Shown piece by piece: positions 1 to 9,268 of a stretch of DNA of 64,000 nucleotides. Under the pieces are notes generated by a model that was not told the DNA's origin, did no database searches, and worked only from the letters and a program-made list of their open reading frames with translations. A program made the translations under genes and the position numbers. Position 1 is the first letter of the stretch. Every line of letters starts with the position of its first letter. The DNA comes from Phycicoccus sp. M110.8 (lineage in GTDB: Bacteria > Actinomycetota > Actinomycetes > Actinomycetales > Dermatophilaceae), in assembly GCF_032464895.1 (NCBI RefSeq), contig NZ_JAWDIC010000001.1, forward strand, positions 124,001 to 188,000. The letters run 5' to 3'.

Positions 1-860
1 TCACGTGCAGCGGTGTGCGTCAGCAGGTGCCGGGCGACGGCGTCGCTGTCGGTGGACGCCACCAGGACCGAGTCGCCCCGGACCTCGACGGTCTCGACGC
101 CCGGGATCGCCTGCAGCGCAGCGACATCCGCGTCGGGCAGCGTCGCGCGCACGGTGCGGCCGGAGACGAGGGCCTTCACCTCGGCCGCCGTCCCGTCGGC
201 CACGACCTGCCCCTGGCTGACGAGGACGATGCGGTCGGCGTACGCGTCCGCCTCCTCGAGGTAGTGCGTCGCGAAGAGGACCGTCCTCCCCCGCTCGGCG
301 TCCTCGCGGATGGCGGCCCAGAAGTCGCGCCGCCCGGTCACGTCCATGCCCGTCGTCGGTTCGTCCAGGACCAGCAGCTCCGGATCGGGCAGCAGGGCCA
401 TGGCGAAGCGCAGTCGCTGCTGCTGGCCGCCCGAGCACTTGCCGACCCTCCGGTCCGCGATCTCGGCGATCCCCGCCCGCGCCAGCACCTCCTCCACCGG
501 GCGCGTGTCGCTGAACAGGCTCGCGGTCAAGCGGAGGGTCTCGCCGACGGTGAGGTCCTTGAGCAGCCCGCCGGTCTGCATGACCGCCGAGATGAGGCCG
601 TGCCGCACGGCAACCTGCGGGTCCATGCCGTAGACCTCGGCGGTGCCGCTGTCCGGGCGGGACAGGCCCAGCATCATGTCGATGGTGGTGGTCTTGCCTG
701 CGCCGTTGGGGCCGAGGAAGGCGACGATCTCGCCCGGCCGCACGGTGAGGTCGATCCCCCGTACGGCACGGACGCGGCCGAAGCTCTTGGCCAGCCCGGC
801 GAGCCGGACCGCCGGCACCCCGGTGGTCGGCGCGGCCGCGCGTGTCTGCGTCTGTGTCAT
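1..860 (-). CDS. ABC transporter ATP-binding protein (partial, C-terminus cut by window edge)
   Basis: Nucleotide-binding subunit of an ABC exporter of the daunorubicin-resistance (DrrA-like) class; it would energise a separate membrane subunit, probably encoded beyond the left edge. The sequence shows Walker A GPNGAGKTT (about residues 50-58), the signature CSGGQQQR (about 147), Walker B LLVLDEPTTG (about 165) and the H-loop ATHYLEEAD (about 203), followed by the usual C-terminal accessory region. I start it at the ATG at 858-860 (MTQTQTRAAAP), which leaves a normal short N-terminus before the ATPase fold. The gene runs off the window, so the end is missing. It is divergent from the patatin-like gene. 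Substrate cannot be told from the sequence. Confidence 0.9.
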   Translation of the reverse strand, partial: MTQTQTRAAAPTTGVPAVRLAGLAKSFGRVRAVRGIDLTVRPGEIVAFLGPNGAGKTTTIDMMLGLSRPDSGTAEVYGMDPQVAVRHGLISAVMQTGGLLKDLTVGETLRLTASLFSDTRPVEEVLARAGIAEIADRRVGKCSGGQQQRLRFAMALLPDPELLVLDEPTTGMDVTGRRDFWAAIREDAERGRTVLFATHYLEEADAYADRIVLVSQGQVVADGTAAEVKALVSGRTVRATLPDADVAALQAIPGVETVEVRGDSVLVASTDSDAVARHLLTHTAAR

Positions 861-974
861 GGCAGGAAGCCTGCCGGGAGCGGGCGCGGGAGCCGCCACA
901 CACGCGTCACGAGCTCCCCGTGACCTTTGTCAGCCGGCTCCCAGCCGACTGTCAGGCGCCCCCGCGGGTGCAGA

Positions 975-1919
975 ATGCCCCCCGTGCGCGCACTCGTCCT
1001 CGCCGGCGGCGGAGCAGCCGGCAACGCCTGGGAGATCGGCCTGCTCGCGGGGCTCGCCGACGCCGGCCTCGACGTGACCGACGCCGACGTCGTCATCGGC
1101 ACCTCGGCCGGGTCCACCGTGGCAGCCCAGGTGACGAGCGGGACACCCCTCGCCGACCTGTACGCCGCGGTGCTCACCGAGGTGCCCCCGTCACGCCCGA
1201 CCGTCCGCGGCTCCCGCGACTCTCCTACCTCGCGGGACTCCGGCGACCCCCGTGTCTCGCGCGGCGGCGCGGCGGGCAACGGTCCGGCCCGGGGAGTGTC
1301 GGGGAGCGCCTACCTGGACTGGTCGAACGACGTCGTCGCCGCCGCGTCGGACCCGGCCGACATGAGGCGCCGGATGGGCGCTGCGGCGCTCGAGCGGATG
1401 GGGGACGACGACTCGGGCACGTCCCGCTGGCGCGACGTCACCGCCTCGCGGCTGCCCGGCCACGAGTGGCCGGACCGGCGGGTGCTGATCCCCGCCGTCG
1501 ACGCCCGGACCGGGGAGCCGGTCGTCTTCGACCGCCACAGCGGTGTCGACCTCGTGGACGCCGTGGCCGCCAGCACCTCCGCGATGACGCCGTACCGCAT
1601 CCGCGGGACGTGGTACCTCAACGGCGGCTACCGGCGCAGCGAGAACGCCGACCTCGCCGCCGGGTGTGAGCGGGTCCTCGTGCTGTCGCCCTTCGGCGGC
1701 AGGTCACGGATGCCCGCGGGCTGGGGCATGGACCTCGCGACCCAGGTGCGCGAACTGCGCGCGGCGGGCAGCCAGGTCGAGACGGTGTTTCCCGACGCCC
1801 GCGCCGGGGCCGTCTTCGACGCGAACGCGCTCGACCCGTCGACCCGGCCGCAGGCGGCTCGGGGAGGCCACGAGCAGGGACGCGCCCTCGCCGCCGAGCT
1901 AGCCCAGCTCTGGCGGTGA
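975..1919 (+). CDS. patatin-like phospholipase family protein with Asn in place of the catalytic Asp
   Basis: Patatin/RssA-like serine acyl-hydrolase fold. Seen: oxyanion-hole loop GGGAAG near the N-terminus (LVLAGGGAAGNAWE) and nucleophile elbow GTSAGS. In the family a D-G-G/A motif completes the Ser-Asp dyad; here the matching site reads YLNGGYRRSENADLA, so Asp is Asn (codon AAC at about 1620). An Arg/Ser-rich stretch of about 35 residues (DNA about 1190-1300) sits between the elbow and the next helices and looks like a poorly conserved insertion. The start is the ATG at 975; GTG at 983 is possible. Known family members hydrolyse lipid acyl esters; whether this one is active is doubtful. 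It is followed by tandem repeats and converges on the next gene. Confidence 0.8.
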   Translation: MPPVRALVLAGGGAAGNAWEIGLLAGLADAGLDVTDADVVIGTSAGSTVAAQVTSGTPLADLYAAVLTEVPPSRPTVRGSRDSPTSRDSGDPRVSRGGAAGNGPARGVSGSAYLDWSNDVVAAASDPADMRRRMGAAALERMGDDDSGTSRWRDVTASRLPGHEWPDRRVLIPAVDARTGEPVVFDRHSGVDLVDAVAASTSAMTPYRIRGTWYLNGGYRRSENADLAAGCERVLVLSPFGGRSRMPAGWGMDLATQVRELRAAGSQVETVFPDARAGAVFDANALDPSTRPQAARGGHEQGRALAAELAQLWR

Positions 1920-2036
1920 GCGCCGGGCCGCGGCTGCGGTGAGCGCCGGGCCGCGGCTGCGGCGCGCGAGGACTGGAGCGCGGAGGGCGAGGGCGCAGCG
2001 TGAGGGCGCTGCGCGAGGACTGGAGCGCGAGGACTG
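1916..2036. repeat. short tandem repeats and a hairpin in a convergent intergenic gap
   Basis: A 23-bp unit starting at the patatin stop codon (1916-1938) is repeated exactly at 1939-1961. An 18-bp unit GCGCGAGGACTGGAGCGC occurs at 1964-1981 and 2011-2028, with a partial third copy at 2025-2036. Between them, CGCAGCG (1994-2000) and CGCTGCG (2007-2013) form a 7-bp hairpin that may terminate the two converging genes. No U-tract is present. Confidence 0.75.
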
Positions 2037-2040
2037 CCCG

Positions 2041-3303
2041 CTAGGAGCGGGACCCGACGGCCAGGGCGATCCGTGGGACCTCCTGCTTCGCCGGGTTGGC
2101 CGCGATCCGGGTGACCCGCATGACGCGCCCGCTCTCGACGTCCCACGCCAGCACCCACGACCCGTGCGCGCCGACCGTCTGCACCAGTGCGGTGTGCGCG
2201 TCCGCCCAGCCCAGCACCGAGCAGCACCGGGTGACCCGCCCCACCTGGCCGTCGGGGTTCTCGGGTGCGGCCAGGACGGTCACCGACCCGGTGTCGGGAC
2301 GAACGGCGACGAGCCCCTGGTAGATGGGGCCGTTGCCGCGCCTGATGAGCGGGTACGTCAGGTCCTGGTCGAGGAACGCCCCCGTGGCGACCCACTGCGC
2401 CGAGGCGACAGTGGGTCCCCAGAGCTCGGTCGCCGGCGCGGCGACGGAGCGCTCGCCGACCACGGCGTGCGACGTCGCGTCGTAGCGGGCGACGCGCAGA
2501 GACTGCGTGCCCGGCGCGAGCGCGAGCGCCGTCGCACCGTCCGACACCGAGGCGTCGGCCGGGACCGCGGCAGCCCCCGGCGCCGAGGTGTCGATGGTCC
2601 ATGCCCGGTCAGCCGCCCGCACGCGGACCTCGCCCGCGGCCGAGCCCCACGCGGCCGAGTCGACGTACGGTGACGGCACGGCATACGAGGTGACGGAGCC
2701 GTCCCGCACGTCCAGGCGCACCACCTTCCCTGGTTGCGGGAACACGACGTAGCGCCCCGCACCGAACGCCCGGGGCCCCAGCGGCACGCCGTCGCCCCCG
2801 GCCCTGTCGCGCGTCGGCGACAGGAGCAGCCGGTCCACGACCACCTGCTCGCCGGCCGCCGTCACCAGCACCGGCCGGTACCCGCCCCCGTCGCGGCGCA
2901 GGACCACGGCGACCACGTCCCGCGGGGGCCCGGCCAGGGTGGACAGGGGCGTGCTCGGCCCGTAGGCGTCGACGACCTGGGGCAGCCCGGCCTCGAACAG
3001 CGGCAGCCCGCCCTCGACCCCCTCGAGCGGCAGCACCGCGTAGGGCGTCCGGTCACCGAGCGTGCCGGTGGTCGGGGGCGTGGTGACGGTGTACCGCGGC
3101 GGGTGCGCAGGCCCACCGCCGGTGAGCTGCAGGGCCGCCACCGCGAGCACCCCCGCGGCGAGCGCACCGACGCCGCCACTCACCGCGCGGCGTCGCCGCG
3201 CACGCTCCTGCAGGGCCGCGCCCCACGCGTCCTCGACGAGGTCCACCTCGATGACGTCCGCGGAGGCGCGCTGGAGCAGGGCACCGAGGTCGCGGTCGGT
3301 CAC
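2041..3303 (-). CDS. membrane-anchored protein with propeller-like ectodomain, probable anti-sigma partner
   Basis: About 420 residues. The N-terminal ~40 residues are cytoplasmic and end in an Arg cluster (ERARRRR). One hydrophobic segment (about 42-63, GALAAGVLAVAALQLTGG) is followed by a long extracytoplasmic region with repeated beta-rich blocks (VRVRAADRAWTID, SLRVARYDATSHAV, VLGWADAHTALVQ) resembling a WD/PQQ-like propeller. I recognise no catalytic motif. Its GTG start overlaps the stop of the upstream SigE-family gene by 4 nt (GTGA), so the two are translationally coupled. That coupling and the one-membrane-span layout suggest an anti-sigma or signal-sensing partner. This role is inferred from position, not from a named domain. 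Confidence 0.7.
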   Translation of the reverse strand: MTDRDLGALLQRASADVIEVDLVEDAWGAALQERARRRRAVSGGVGALAAGVLAVAALQLTGGGPAHPPRYTVTTPPTTGTLGDRTPYAVLPLEGVEGGLPLFEAGLPQVVDAYGPSTPLSTLAGPPRDVVAVVLRRDGGGYRPVLVTAAGEQVVVDRLLLSPTRDRAGGDGVPLGPRAFGAGRYVVFPQPGKVVRLDVRDGSVTSYAVPSPYVDSAAWGSAAGEVRVRAADRAWTIDTSAPGAAAVPADASVSDGATALALAPGTQSLRVARYDATSHAVVGERSVAAPATELWGPTVASAQWVATGAFLDQDLTYPLIRRGNGPIYQGLVAVRPDTGSVTVLAAPENPDGQVGRVTRCCSVLGWADAHTALVQTVGAHGSWVLAWDVESGRVMRVTRIAANPAKQEVPRIALAVGSRS

Positions 3304-3809
3304 GGCAGCGCCTCCCCCGCCAGCCCGACCTCGAGATCCGGCACCCTGGCGCGCATCCTGGCCACGGCGGCGCGGGCCACCCCGTCGACGGCACCGGCGG
3401 ACATCCCCAGCACCTCGGCGGTGTCCTCCACGCTGCGCTCCTCGAAGTACCGCAGGACCACCACCGCCCGCTGCTTCGGCGTCAGTGCCGCGAGCGCCTC
3501 GTCCACGCCACCCCGGCCGGGCACGGTCGTGCCGTCGCTGCCGGCGAGCTGCTGCAGCGCCCCGGCGATGGAGTCCCTCCGGGCGCGGCGCAGGGCCGCC
3601 ATGGCGTCACGGTAGAGGACCCGGCGCACGTGGGCGTCGGGATCCCCCGTGCGCACCCGGTGCCAGCGCAGGGCCACGGAGGTGAAGGCACCCCGGAGCA
3701 GGTCCTCGGCGAGCCGGGCGTCACCGCAGAGCAGGTATGCCGCGCGCAGCAGGGAGTGCTGCCGCGCCCGCACGTAGCGGGCGAAGTCCTCGTCGACCTC
3801 GCGCTGCAC
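3300..3809 (-). CDS. SigE-family ECF RNA polymerase sigma factor
   Basis: About 169 residues, the normal size for the actinobacterial SigE-like ECF group. Region 2 lies in the first half (DEDFARYVRARQHSLLRAAY, then LAEDLLRGAF) and region 4 in the second (LTPKQRAVVVLRYFEERS, then VEDTAEVLGMSAGAVDGVAR, a helix-turn-helix for -35 recognition). It would direct RNA polymerase to a small regulon, probably including its own operon. It starts with GTG at 3807-3809 and is coupled by a GTGA overlap to the downstream membrane protein, its likely regulator. The signal is unknown. Confidence 0.88.
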   Translation of the reverse strand: MQREVDEDFARYVRARQHSLLRAAYLLCGDARLAEDLLRGAFTSVALRWHRVRTGDPDAHVRRVLYRDAMAALRRARRDSIAGALQQLAGSDGTTVPGRGGVDEALAALTPKQRAVVVLRYFEERSVEDTAEVLGMSAGAVDGVARAAVARMRARVPDLEVGLAGEALP

Positions 3810-3877
3810 CCGAACCCCTCTCCACCGCGATTCTCCCCCTCACCGCGAGGGACGGCACGGGAGCGCGGCGCGGACGA

Positions 3878-3919
3878 CTGCGCCCCCTGCCCACGACGTG
3901 TCGTGGGCAGGGGGCGCAG
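3878..3919 (-). terminator. long perfect hairpin, transcription terminator of glyS
   Basis: A 20-bp perfect inverted repeat (arms 3878-3897 and 3900-3919, 2-nt centre), beginning CTGCGCCCCC and closing at CACGAC/GTCGTG. It lies about 80 nt downstream of the glyS stop and before the sigma-factor operon. There is no U-tract, which is common for terminators in high-GC actinobacteria. Confidence 0.8.
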
Positions 3920-3942
3920 GGCGGTGTGCCGAGCGGCGTGTG

Positions 3943-3995
3943 CCGAGGAGTCAGCAGACGAGGAGTCAGCAGCCGAGCAGGCGGCTGCCGAGGGG

Positions 3996-4022
<27 letters not shown>
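3943..4022. repeat. tandem duplication across the glyS stop codon
   Basis: A 28-bp unit beginning GTCAGCAGCCGAGCAGG is present at 3995-4022, where it encodes the last glyS codons and stop, and again at 3965-3992 after the stop, with 30-bp spacing. Degenerate pieces (GAGGAGTCAGCAG) extend to about 3943. Read on the minus strand, the untranslated copy repeats the terminal LGSRLLGC-stop. Confidence 0.8.
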
Positions 4023-5411
<1,389 letters not shown>

Positions 5412-5542
5412 GCGGGCAAGGCTACTGTGCGCCCGCTGCGGCCTCGACGGGGTGTGTCCGCGGGGTACGTCCGCGGGGTATGTCGACGGGGCGCCTCGAC
5501 GGGATGTCCCGGCCGCACCACGGCCCGTCGTAGGGTTCGTCC

Positions 5543-5830
5543 GTGCCCACGACGACACGCCAACGGATCGAGTCCGCCAGCCTGCCCCTGCTCCAGCGAC
5601 TCAACGCCCTGCCGCGCGCGGTGCCGTTCCTCGTGGTCCTGGCGTTGATGGTCGGCGGGATCGCGCTCCCCGGCCTCGGCTGGCTGCTCCTCGTGCCGGT
5701 CGTCCTGTTCCTCGTGTGGACGCTCTACCTCGGCTGGCCGGCGCTGGACGGCGGCGCCCGGGCCGGTCGCGCCACCGTCGTCATCATGGCCCTCGCAATC
5801 ACCGTCATCCAGGCGGTGCCGCGCACCTGA
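5543..5830 (+). CDS. small membrane protein (DUF6703-like)
   Basis: About 95 residues. A short charged N-terminus ([20 protein letters not shown]) is followed by two or three hydrophobic segments ([51 protein letters not shown]), so it is an integral membrane protein. The pattern RxxxESxSLPLLxxLNxLPRxVPFL matches what I remember as an actinobacterial family of unknown function; the family name is from memory. It starts with GTG at 5543, divergent from glyS, and ends just before the zinc operon promoter. Function unknown. Confidence 0.75.
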   Translation: MPTTTRQRIESASLPLLQRLNALPRAVPFLVVLALMVGGIALPGLGWLLLVPVVLFLVWTLYLGWPALDGGARAGRATVVIMALAITVIQAVPRT

Positions 5831-5844
5831 CGCGCGCGGCCTAG

Positions 5845-5882
5845 TTGACAACGATTCTCATTTCAGATGAGAATCGTTGTCA
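5845..5882 (+). promoter_or_regulatory. Zur-like double operator over a probable leaderless promoter of the zinc operon
   Basis: A 16-bp perfect inverted repeat (arms 5846-5861 and 5867-5882, 5-nt spacer TTCAG). Each arm holds a 15-mer close to actinobacterial Zur boxes (TGACAACGATTCTCA and TGAGAATCGTTGTCA). The same stretch holds a perfect -35 TTGACA (5845-5850), an 18-bp spacer and a -10-like GAGAAT (5869-5874). The ATG at 5882 lies 7 nt after the -10 and no Shine-Dalgarno sequence precedes it, so transcription probably begins at the start codon. Zur bound here would cover -35 to +1. Confidence 0.75.
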
Positions 5883-6832
5883 TGTCGTGCCGCCGCCACG
5901 TCACCGCCCTCGGGCTCGCCGCCCTCGCCGTCACCGGCGTCGCGGCGTGCGGCTCCGGCACGGGCACCGCGACCGACGGCAGCAGGCGCCTGGCCGTCTC
6001 GGCCGCGTTCTACCCCCTCGAGTACCTCGTGCACCGCGTCGGCGGCGACCACGTCGAGGTGCAGGGCCTGACCAAGCCGGGCGGCGAACCGCACGACATC
6101 GAGCTCACCCCGCGACAGGTGGGCGCCATGGCCACCGCCGACCTCGTCGTCTACGAGAAGGGGTTCCAGCCCGCGGTCGACCAGGCCGTGCGGCAGGACG
6201 CCGCTCGCCAGGCGTTCGACGTCTCCCCCGCCGCCGACCTCTCCCTCGTCAGCACCGAGGACGGCCACGACCACGCCGGTGAGAGCGCGTCCGCCCACGC
6301 GGCGCACGCCGCGGTCGACCCGCACTTCTGGCTGGACCCCCAGCGCTACGCCGCGGTCGCCACAGCCGTCGCCGACCGGCTGGCCGCGCTCGACCCCGCC
6401 CACGCCACGGCATACCGGGACAACGCGGCGGGCCTGCGGGCGGACCTCACCGCCCTCGACGGCCAGTACCGCACCGGGCTCGCGAGCTGTCGCAGCAAGG
6501 ACCTCGTGACGTCGCACGCCGCGTTCGGCTACCTCGCGCAGCGCTACGGCCTGCACCAGGAGGGCATCACCGGGCTCGACCCCGAGGCCGAGCCGAACCC
6601 GGCGGAGCTGGCCGCCGTGGCCGCGCACGTGCGCGCGGTGGGCGCCAGGACCATCTACGCCGAGACGCTGGTGAGCCCCGCGGTGGCCGACACGCTGGCG
6701 CGCGAGACGGGCGCGCGGGTCGCGGTGCTCGACCCCATCGAGGGCATCACCTCCGACAGCCGTGGCACCGACTACCTCGCGGTGATGCGCAGCAACCTGC
6801 AGGTCCTCCGATCCGGACAGGAGTGCTCATGA
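5882..6832 (+). CDS. znuA: zinc ABC transporter substrate-binding lipoprotein
   Basis: Binds zinc outside the membrane and delivers it to the ZnuB permease. It has a lipoprotein signal with a lipobox around VAAC (MSCRRHVTALGLAALAV), then a metal-binding fold of the SBP_bac_9/ZnuA family: ligands in GGEPHDIELTP, a His-rich loop (DGHDHAGESASAHAAHAAVD), HFWLDP, TSHAAFGYL and AVLDPIEGI. Length (about 316) is normal. I start at the ATG at 5882; the in-frame ATG at 5867 lies inside the operator and would give MRIVVMSC. First gene of znuA-znuC-znuB-zur, joined to znuC by an ATGA overlap. Regulation by Zur is inferred from the operator and from the zur gene in the operon. Confidence 0.92.
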   Translation: MSCRRHVTALGLAALAVTGVAACGSGTGTATDGSRRLAVSAAFYPLEYLVHRVGGDHVEVQGLTKPGGEPHDIELTPRQVGAMATADLVVYEKGFQPAVDQAVRQDAARQAFDVSPAADLSLVSTEDGHDHAGESASAHAAHAAVDPHFWLDPQRYAAVATAVADRLAALDPAHATAYRDNAAGLRADLTALDGQYRTGLASCRSKDLVTSHAAFGYLAQRYGLHQEGITGLDPEAEPNPAELAAVAAHVRAVGARTIYAETLVSPAVADTLARETGARVAVLDPIEGITSDSRGTDYLAVMRSNLQVLRSGQECS

Positions 6833-7653
6833 CGACCACGACCCCGACCACGACCCCGATCATCAGGCTGGACGGTGCCGCCTTCGGCTACGGCGACCAC
6901 GCCGTCGTCAGCGGGGTGGACCTGACCGTCTCGGCCGGAGAGGTCGTCGCCGTGCTCGGGCCGAACGGCTCGGGCAAGTCCACGCTGGTGCGCGGGCTGC
7001 TCGGGCTCAACGACCAGGTCGCCGGCCGGGCGCTGCTGTTCGGCGTCCCCCGCGACGACTTCACCCAGCACTCGCGGATCGGCTACGTGCCGCAGCGGCA
7101 CACCCTCTCCTCCTCGGTGCGCGCCACGGTGCGCGAGGTCGTGGCCGCGGGCCGGCTGTCCCACCACCGCTGGTGGGCACCGGTCCTGCGCACCGCCCAC
7201 GAGACCGCAGTCGTGGACCGGGCGGTGGAGCTCGTGGGCCTGTCCGACCGCCCCGGAGCCGACGTCACCACACTCTCGGGGGGCCAGCAGCGCCGCGTGC
7301 TCATCGCGCGGGCCCTCGCCTCCGAGCCCGACGTCCTGATCATGGACGAGCCGACGGCCGGCGTCGATGTCGCCAACCAGCGCGTGCTCGCCGACGTGAT
7401 GGCCCGGCTCGCGGCCGCGGGCACCACGATGGTCGTCGTCACGCACGAGCTCGCCGCGCTCGCCGAGGTCGTCACCCGCGTGGTGGTCGTCGACGGCGGC
7501 CGCGTCCGGTTCGACGGACCGCTGCAGGAGTACGCCGCCGGTCGCCACGAGCGGCACGACGGGCACCATGACGACAGCCATGACCACCCGCCGACCCGTG
7601 CCTTCACGCCGAGCGCCGGCCCCGTAGACCCCCGTGGAGGTGACCTCGCATGA
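6829..7653 (+). CDS. znuC: zinc ABC transporter ATP-binding protein
   Basis: ATPase of the zinc importer. Walker A GPNGSGKST (about residue 46), Q-loop region YVPQRHTL, signature LSGGQQRRV, Walker B VLIMDEP and H-loop VVTHELAAL are all present. The last ~30 residues form a His/Asp-rich tail (GRHERHDGHHDDSHDH), unusual for an ATPase subunit and a possible zinc-binding or sensing segment. I start at the ATG at 6829, whose ATGA overlaps the znuA stop and which has GGACAGGAG upstream; a GTG at 6823 is less likely. It overlaps znuB by 4 nt. Confidence 0.93.
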   Translation: MTTTTPTTTPIIRLDGAAFGYGDHAVVSGVDLTVSAGEVVAVLGPNGSGKSTLVRGLLGLNDQVAGRALLFGVPRDDFTQHSRIGYVPQRHTLSSSVRATVREVVAAGRLSHHRWWAPVLRTAHETAVVDRAVELVGLSDRPGADVTTLSGGQQRRVLIARALASEPDVLIMDEPTAGVDVANQRVLADVMARLAAAGTTMVVVTHELAALAEVVTRVVVVDGGRVRFDGPLQEYAAGRHERHDGHHDDSHDHPPTRAFTPSAGPVDPRGGDLA

Positions 7654-8711
7654 CCGAGCTGCTCGCCCTGGGGTTCATGCGCCAGGCGCTCGTCGCCGCC
7701 GTGCTCGTGGGCATCGCAGCCCCCCTCGTCGGCGTCTTCCTCGTGCAGCGACGGCTCTCGCTCATCGGCGACGGGATGGGCCACGTCGCCCTCGCCGGTG
7801 TCGCCGTCGGTGTGCTGACCGGGCAGGCGCCCGTCCTGACCGCCCTGGTGGCCGCGGTCGCCGCGGCCGTGGGCATCGAGCTGATCCGTGCCAGTGGGCG
7901 CACGAGCGGCGACATCGCCCTGGCCGTGATGTTCTACGGCGGCATCGCCGCCGGTGTCGTCATCATCGCGAAGTCGCCGTCGAGCTCCCCGGCCAACCTC
8001 ACGGCATACCTGTTCGGCGCGATCACCACCGCCGACCAGCGCGACCTGTGGGTGTTCGCCGGGCTGGCGCTCGTCGTCCTGCTCGCGACGTGGCTGCTGC
8101 GCCCGTGGCTCTTCGCGGTCGCCAACGACGAGGAGTACGCCCGTGCCTCGGGCCTGCCCGTCACCGGGCTCAACATCGCGCTGGCCGTGCTGACCGCGGT
8201 CACCGTGGTCGTCTCGATGCGCGTGGTGGGGCTGCTGCTCATCTCCGCGCTCATGATCATCCCGAACGCGACCGCCCAGCTGCTCGGCCGGTCCTTCCGC
8301 TCGTCCGTGCGGTGGGCCGTGCTGATCGGCGTGCTGTCGAGCGTCGGGGGCGTGGTGACCTCGTTCTACGCCGAGACGCCGTCCGGCGGGACCATCGTGC
8401 TCCTGGCGATCGGTGCGTTCGTGGTCGTGTCGGCCGTCTCGGCGGTCGCGGCCCGGAGCAGCGCTCGCCGGCACCGGCGGGCCGAGCGGCACGACCACGA
8501 GCACGGTCCCGCCTGCGGCCACCCCGCCGTGGCCCACGGCGACCACGTCGACTACCTCCACGGCGACCACCGGCACGCGGCGCACGAGGGCCACTGGGAC
8601 GAGCACGCCACGCACGAAGGCCACCGTGACGAGCACGAGCCCGGCCCCGGCAGCGATGGAGACCACCGGGACGAGCCTGCCGGCACCAGCACCCAGGGAG
8701 GAACTCGATGA
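7650..8711 (+). CDS. znuB: zinc ABC transporter permease with long His-rich C-terminal tail
   Basis: Membrane channel of the zinc importer (ABC-3 family). The first ~270 residues hold about eight hydrophobic helices with family features (GDGMGHVALAGVAVG early; ASGLPVTGLNIALAVLTAVT; LLISALMIIPNATAQLL). The last ~75 residues after SARRHRRAERHD are hydrophilic with about 17 His among Asp/Glu/Gly (HDHEHGPACGHP, HGDHVDYLHGDHRH, HEGHWDEHATHEGH). Family members of about 270-300 residues usually lack so long a tail, so it is probably a cytoplasmic zinc buffer or sensor (inference). Overlaps znuC and zur by 4 nt each. Confidence 0.92.
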   Translation: MTELLALGFMRQALVAAVLVGIAAPLVGVFLVQRRLSLIGDGMGHVALAGVAVGVLTGQAPVLTALVAAVAAAVGIELIRASGRTSGDIALAVMFYGGIAAGVVIIAKSPSSSPANLTAYLFGAITTADQRDLWVFAGLALVVLLATWLLRPWLFAVANDEEYARASGLPVTGLNIALAVLTAVTVVVSMRVVGLLLISALMIIPNATAQLLGRSFRSSVRWAVLIGVLSSVGGVVTSFYAETPSGGTIVLLAIGAFVVVSAVSAVAARSSARRHRRAERHDHEHGPACGHPAVAHGDHVDYLHGDHRHAAHEGHWDEHATHEGHRDEHEPGPGSDGDHRDEPAGTSTQGGTR

Positions 8712-9100
8712 CGACCACCCCCCGCAAGCCCACCCGTCAGCGCGCCGCCGTGGCCGCGGTGCTGTCGGGCAGCTCGGAGTTCCGGTCAGCCCAGGAGCTG
8801 CACGCCCTGCTGCGCGACTCCGGCGACCCCGTCGGGCTCGCCACCGTCTACCGGAACCTGCAGGCGATGGCGGCCGACGGCGAGATCGACATGCTGCGCA
8901 CCGACGAGGGCGAGGCGGTCTACCGCGCCTGCTCCACCGGTCACCACCACCACCTCGTCTGCCGCGAGTGCGGCCGCGCGGTCGAGGTGGAGGGCCCGGC
9001 GGTCGAGTCCTGGGCCGCCGCGGTCAGTGCGGCGCACGGGTTCCGCGACGTCGAGCACACGGTCGAGATCGTCGGCACCTGCGCCGACTGCTCCGCCTGA
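8708..9100 (+). CDS. zur: Fur-family transcriptional regulator, zinc uptake repressor
   Basis: About 130 residues. N-terminal winged helix (TRQRAAVAAVLSGSSEFRSA then GLATVYRNLQAM) and C-terminal dimerisation/metal domain with STGHHHHLVCRECGRAVEVE and CADCSA, giving the CxxC...CxxC structural zinc site and the His cluster typical of Zur. When zinc-loaded it should repress zinc-uptake genes. As last gene of znuACB-zur, overlapping znuB by 4 nt, it very likely autoregulates through the double palindrome at 5846-5882. Assigned as Zur and not Fur by operon context. Confidence 0.92.
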   Translation: MTTTPRKPTRQRAAVAAVLSGSSEFRSAQELHALLRDSGDPVGLATVYRNLQAMAADGEIDMLRTDEGEAVYRACSTGHHHHLVCRECGRAVEVEGPAVESWAAAVSAAHGFRDVEHTVEIVGTCADCSA

Positions 9101-9268
9101 GCCGGACGACCCTGCACTCCTCCCCCCCGACCGCCGGCACCCCCGACCGCCGGCAACCGGCATTGCAGGCAGACATGGCTACCGACGAGGCCGCAGCCAC
9201 CGAGGTGGCCACCACCGATGTGCGCGACACGGCACCGCCGGGAGGCTGTCCGCGGTAGCCTCCCGGCC

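Noticed and set aside
5420-5540. T-box or other riboswitch ahead of glyS
   Set aside because: The region has short repeats (CGCGGGGTACGTC-like) but no T-box consensus or specifier-loop structure that I can recognise.
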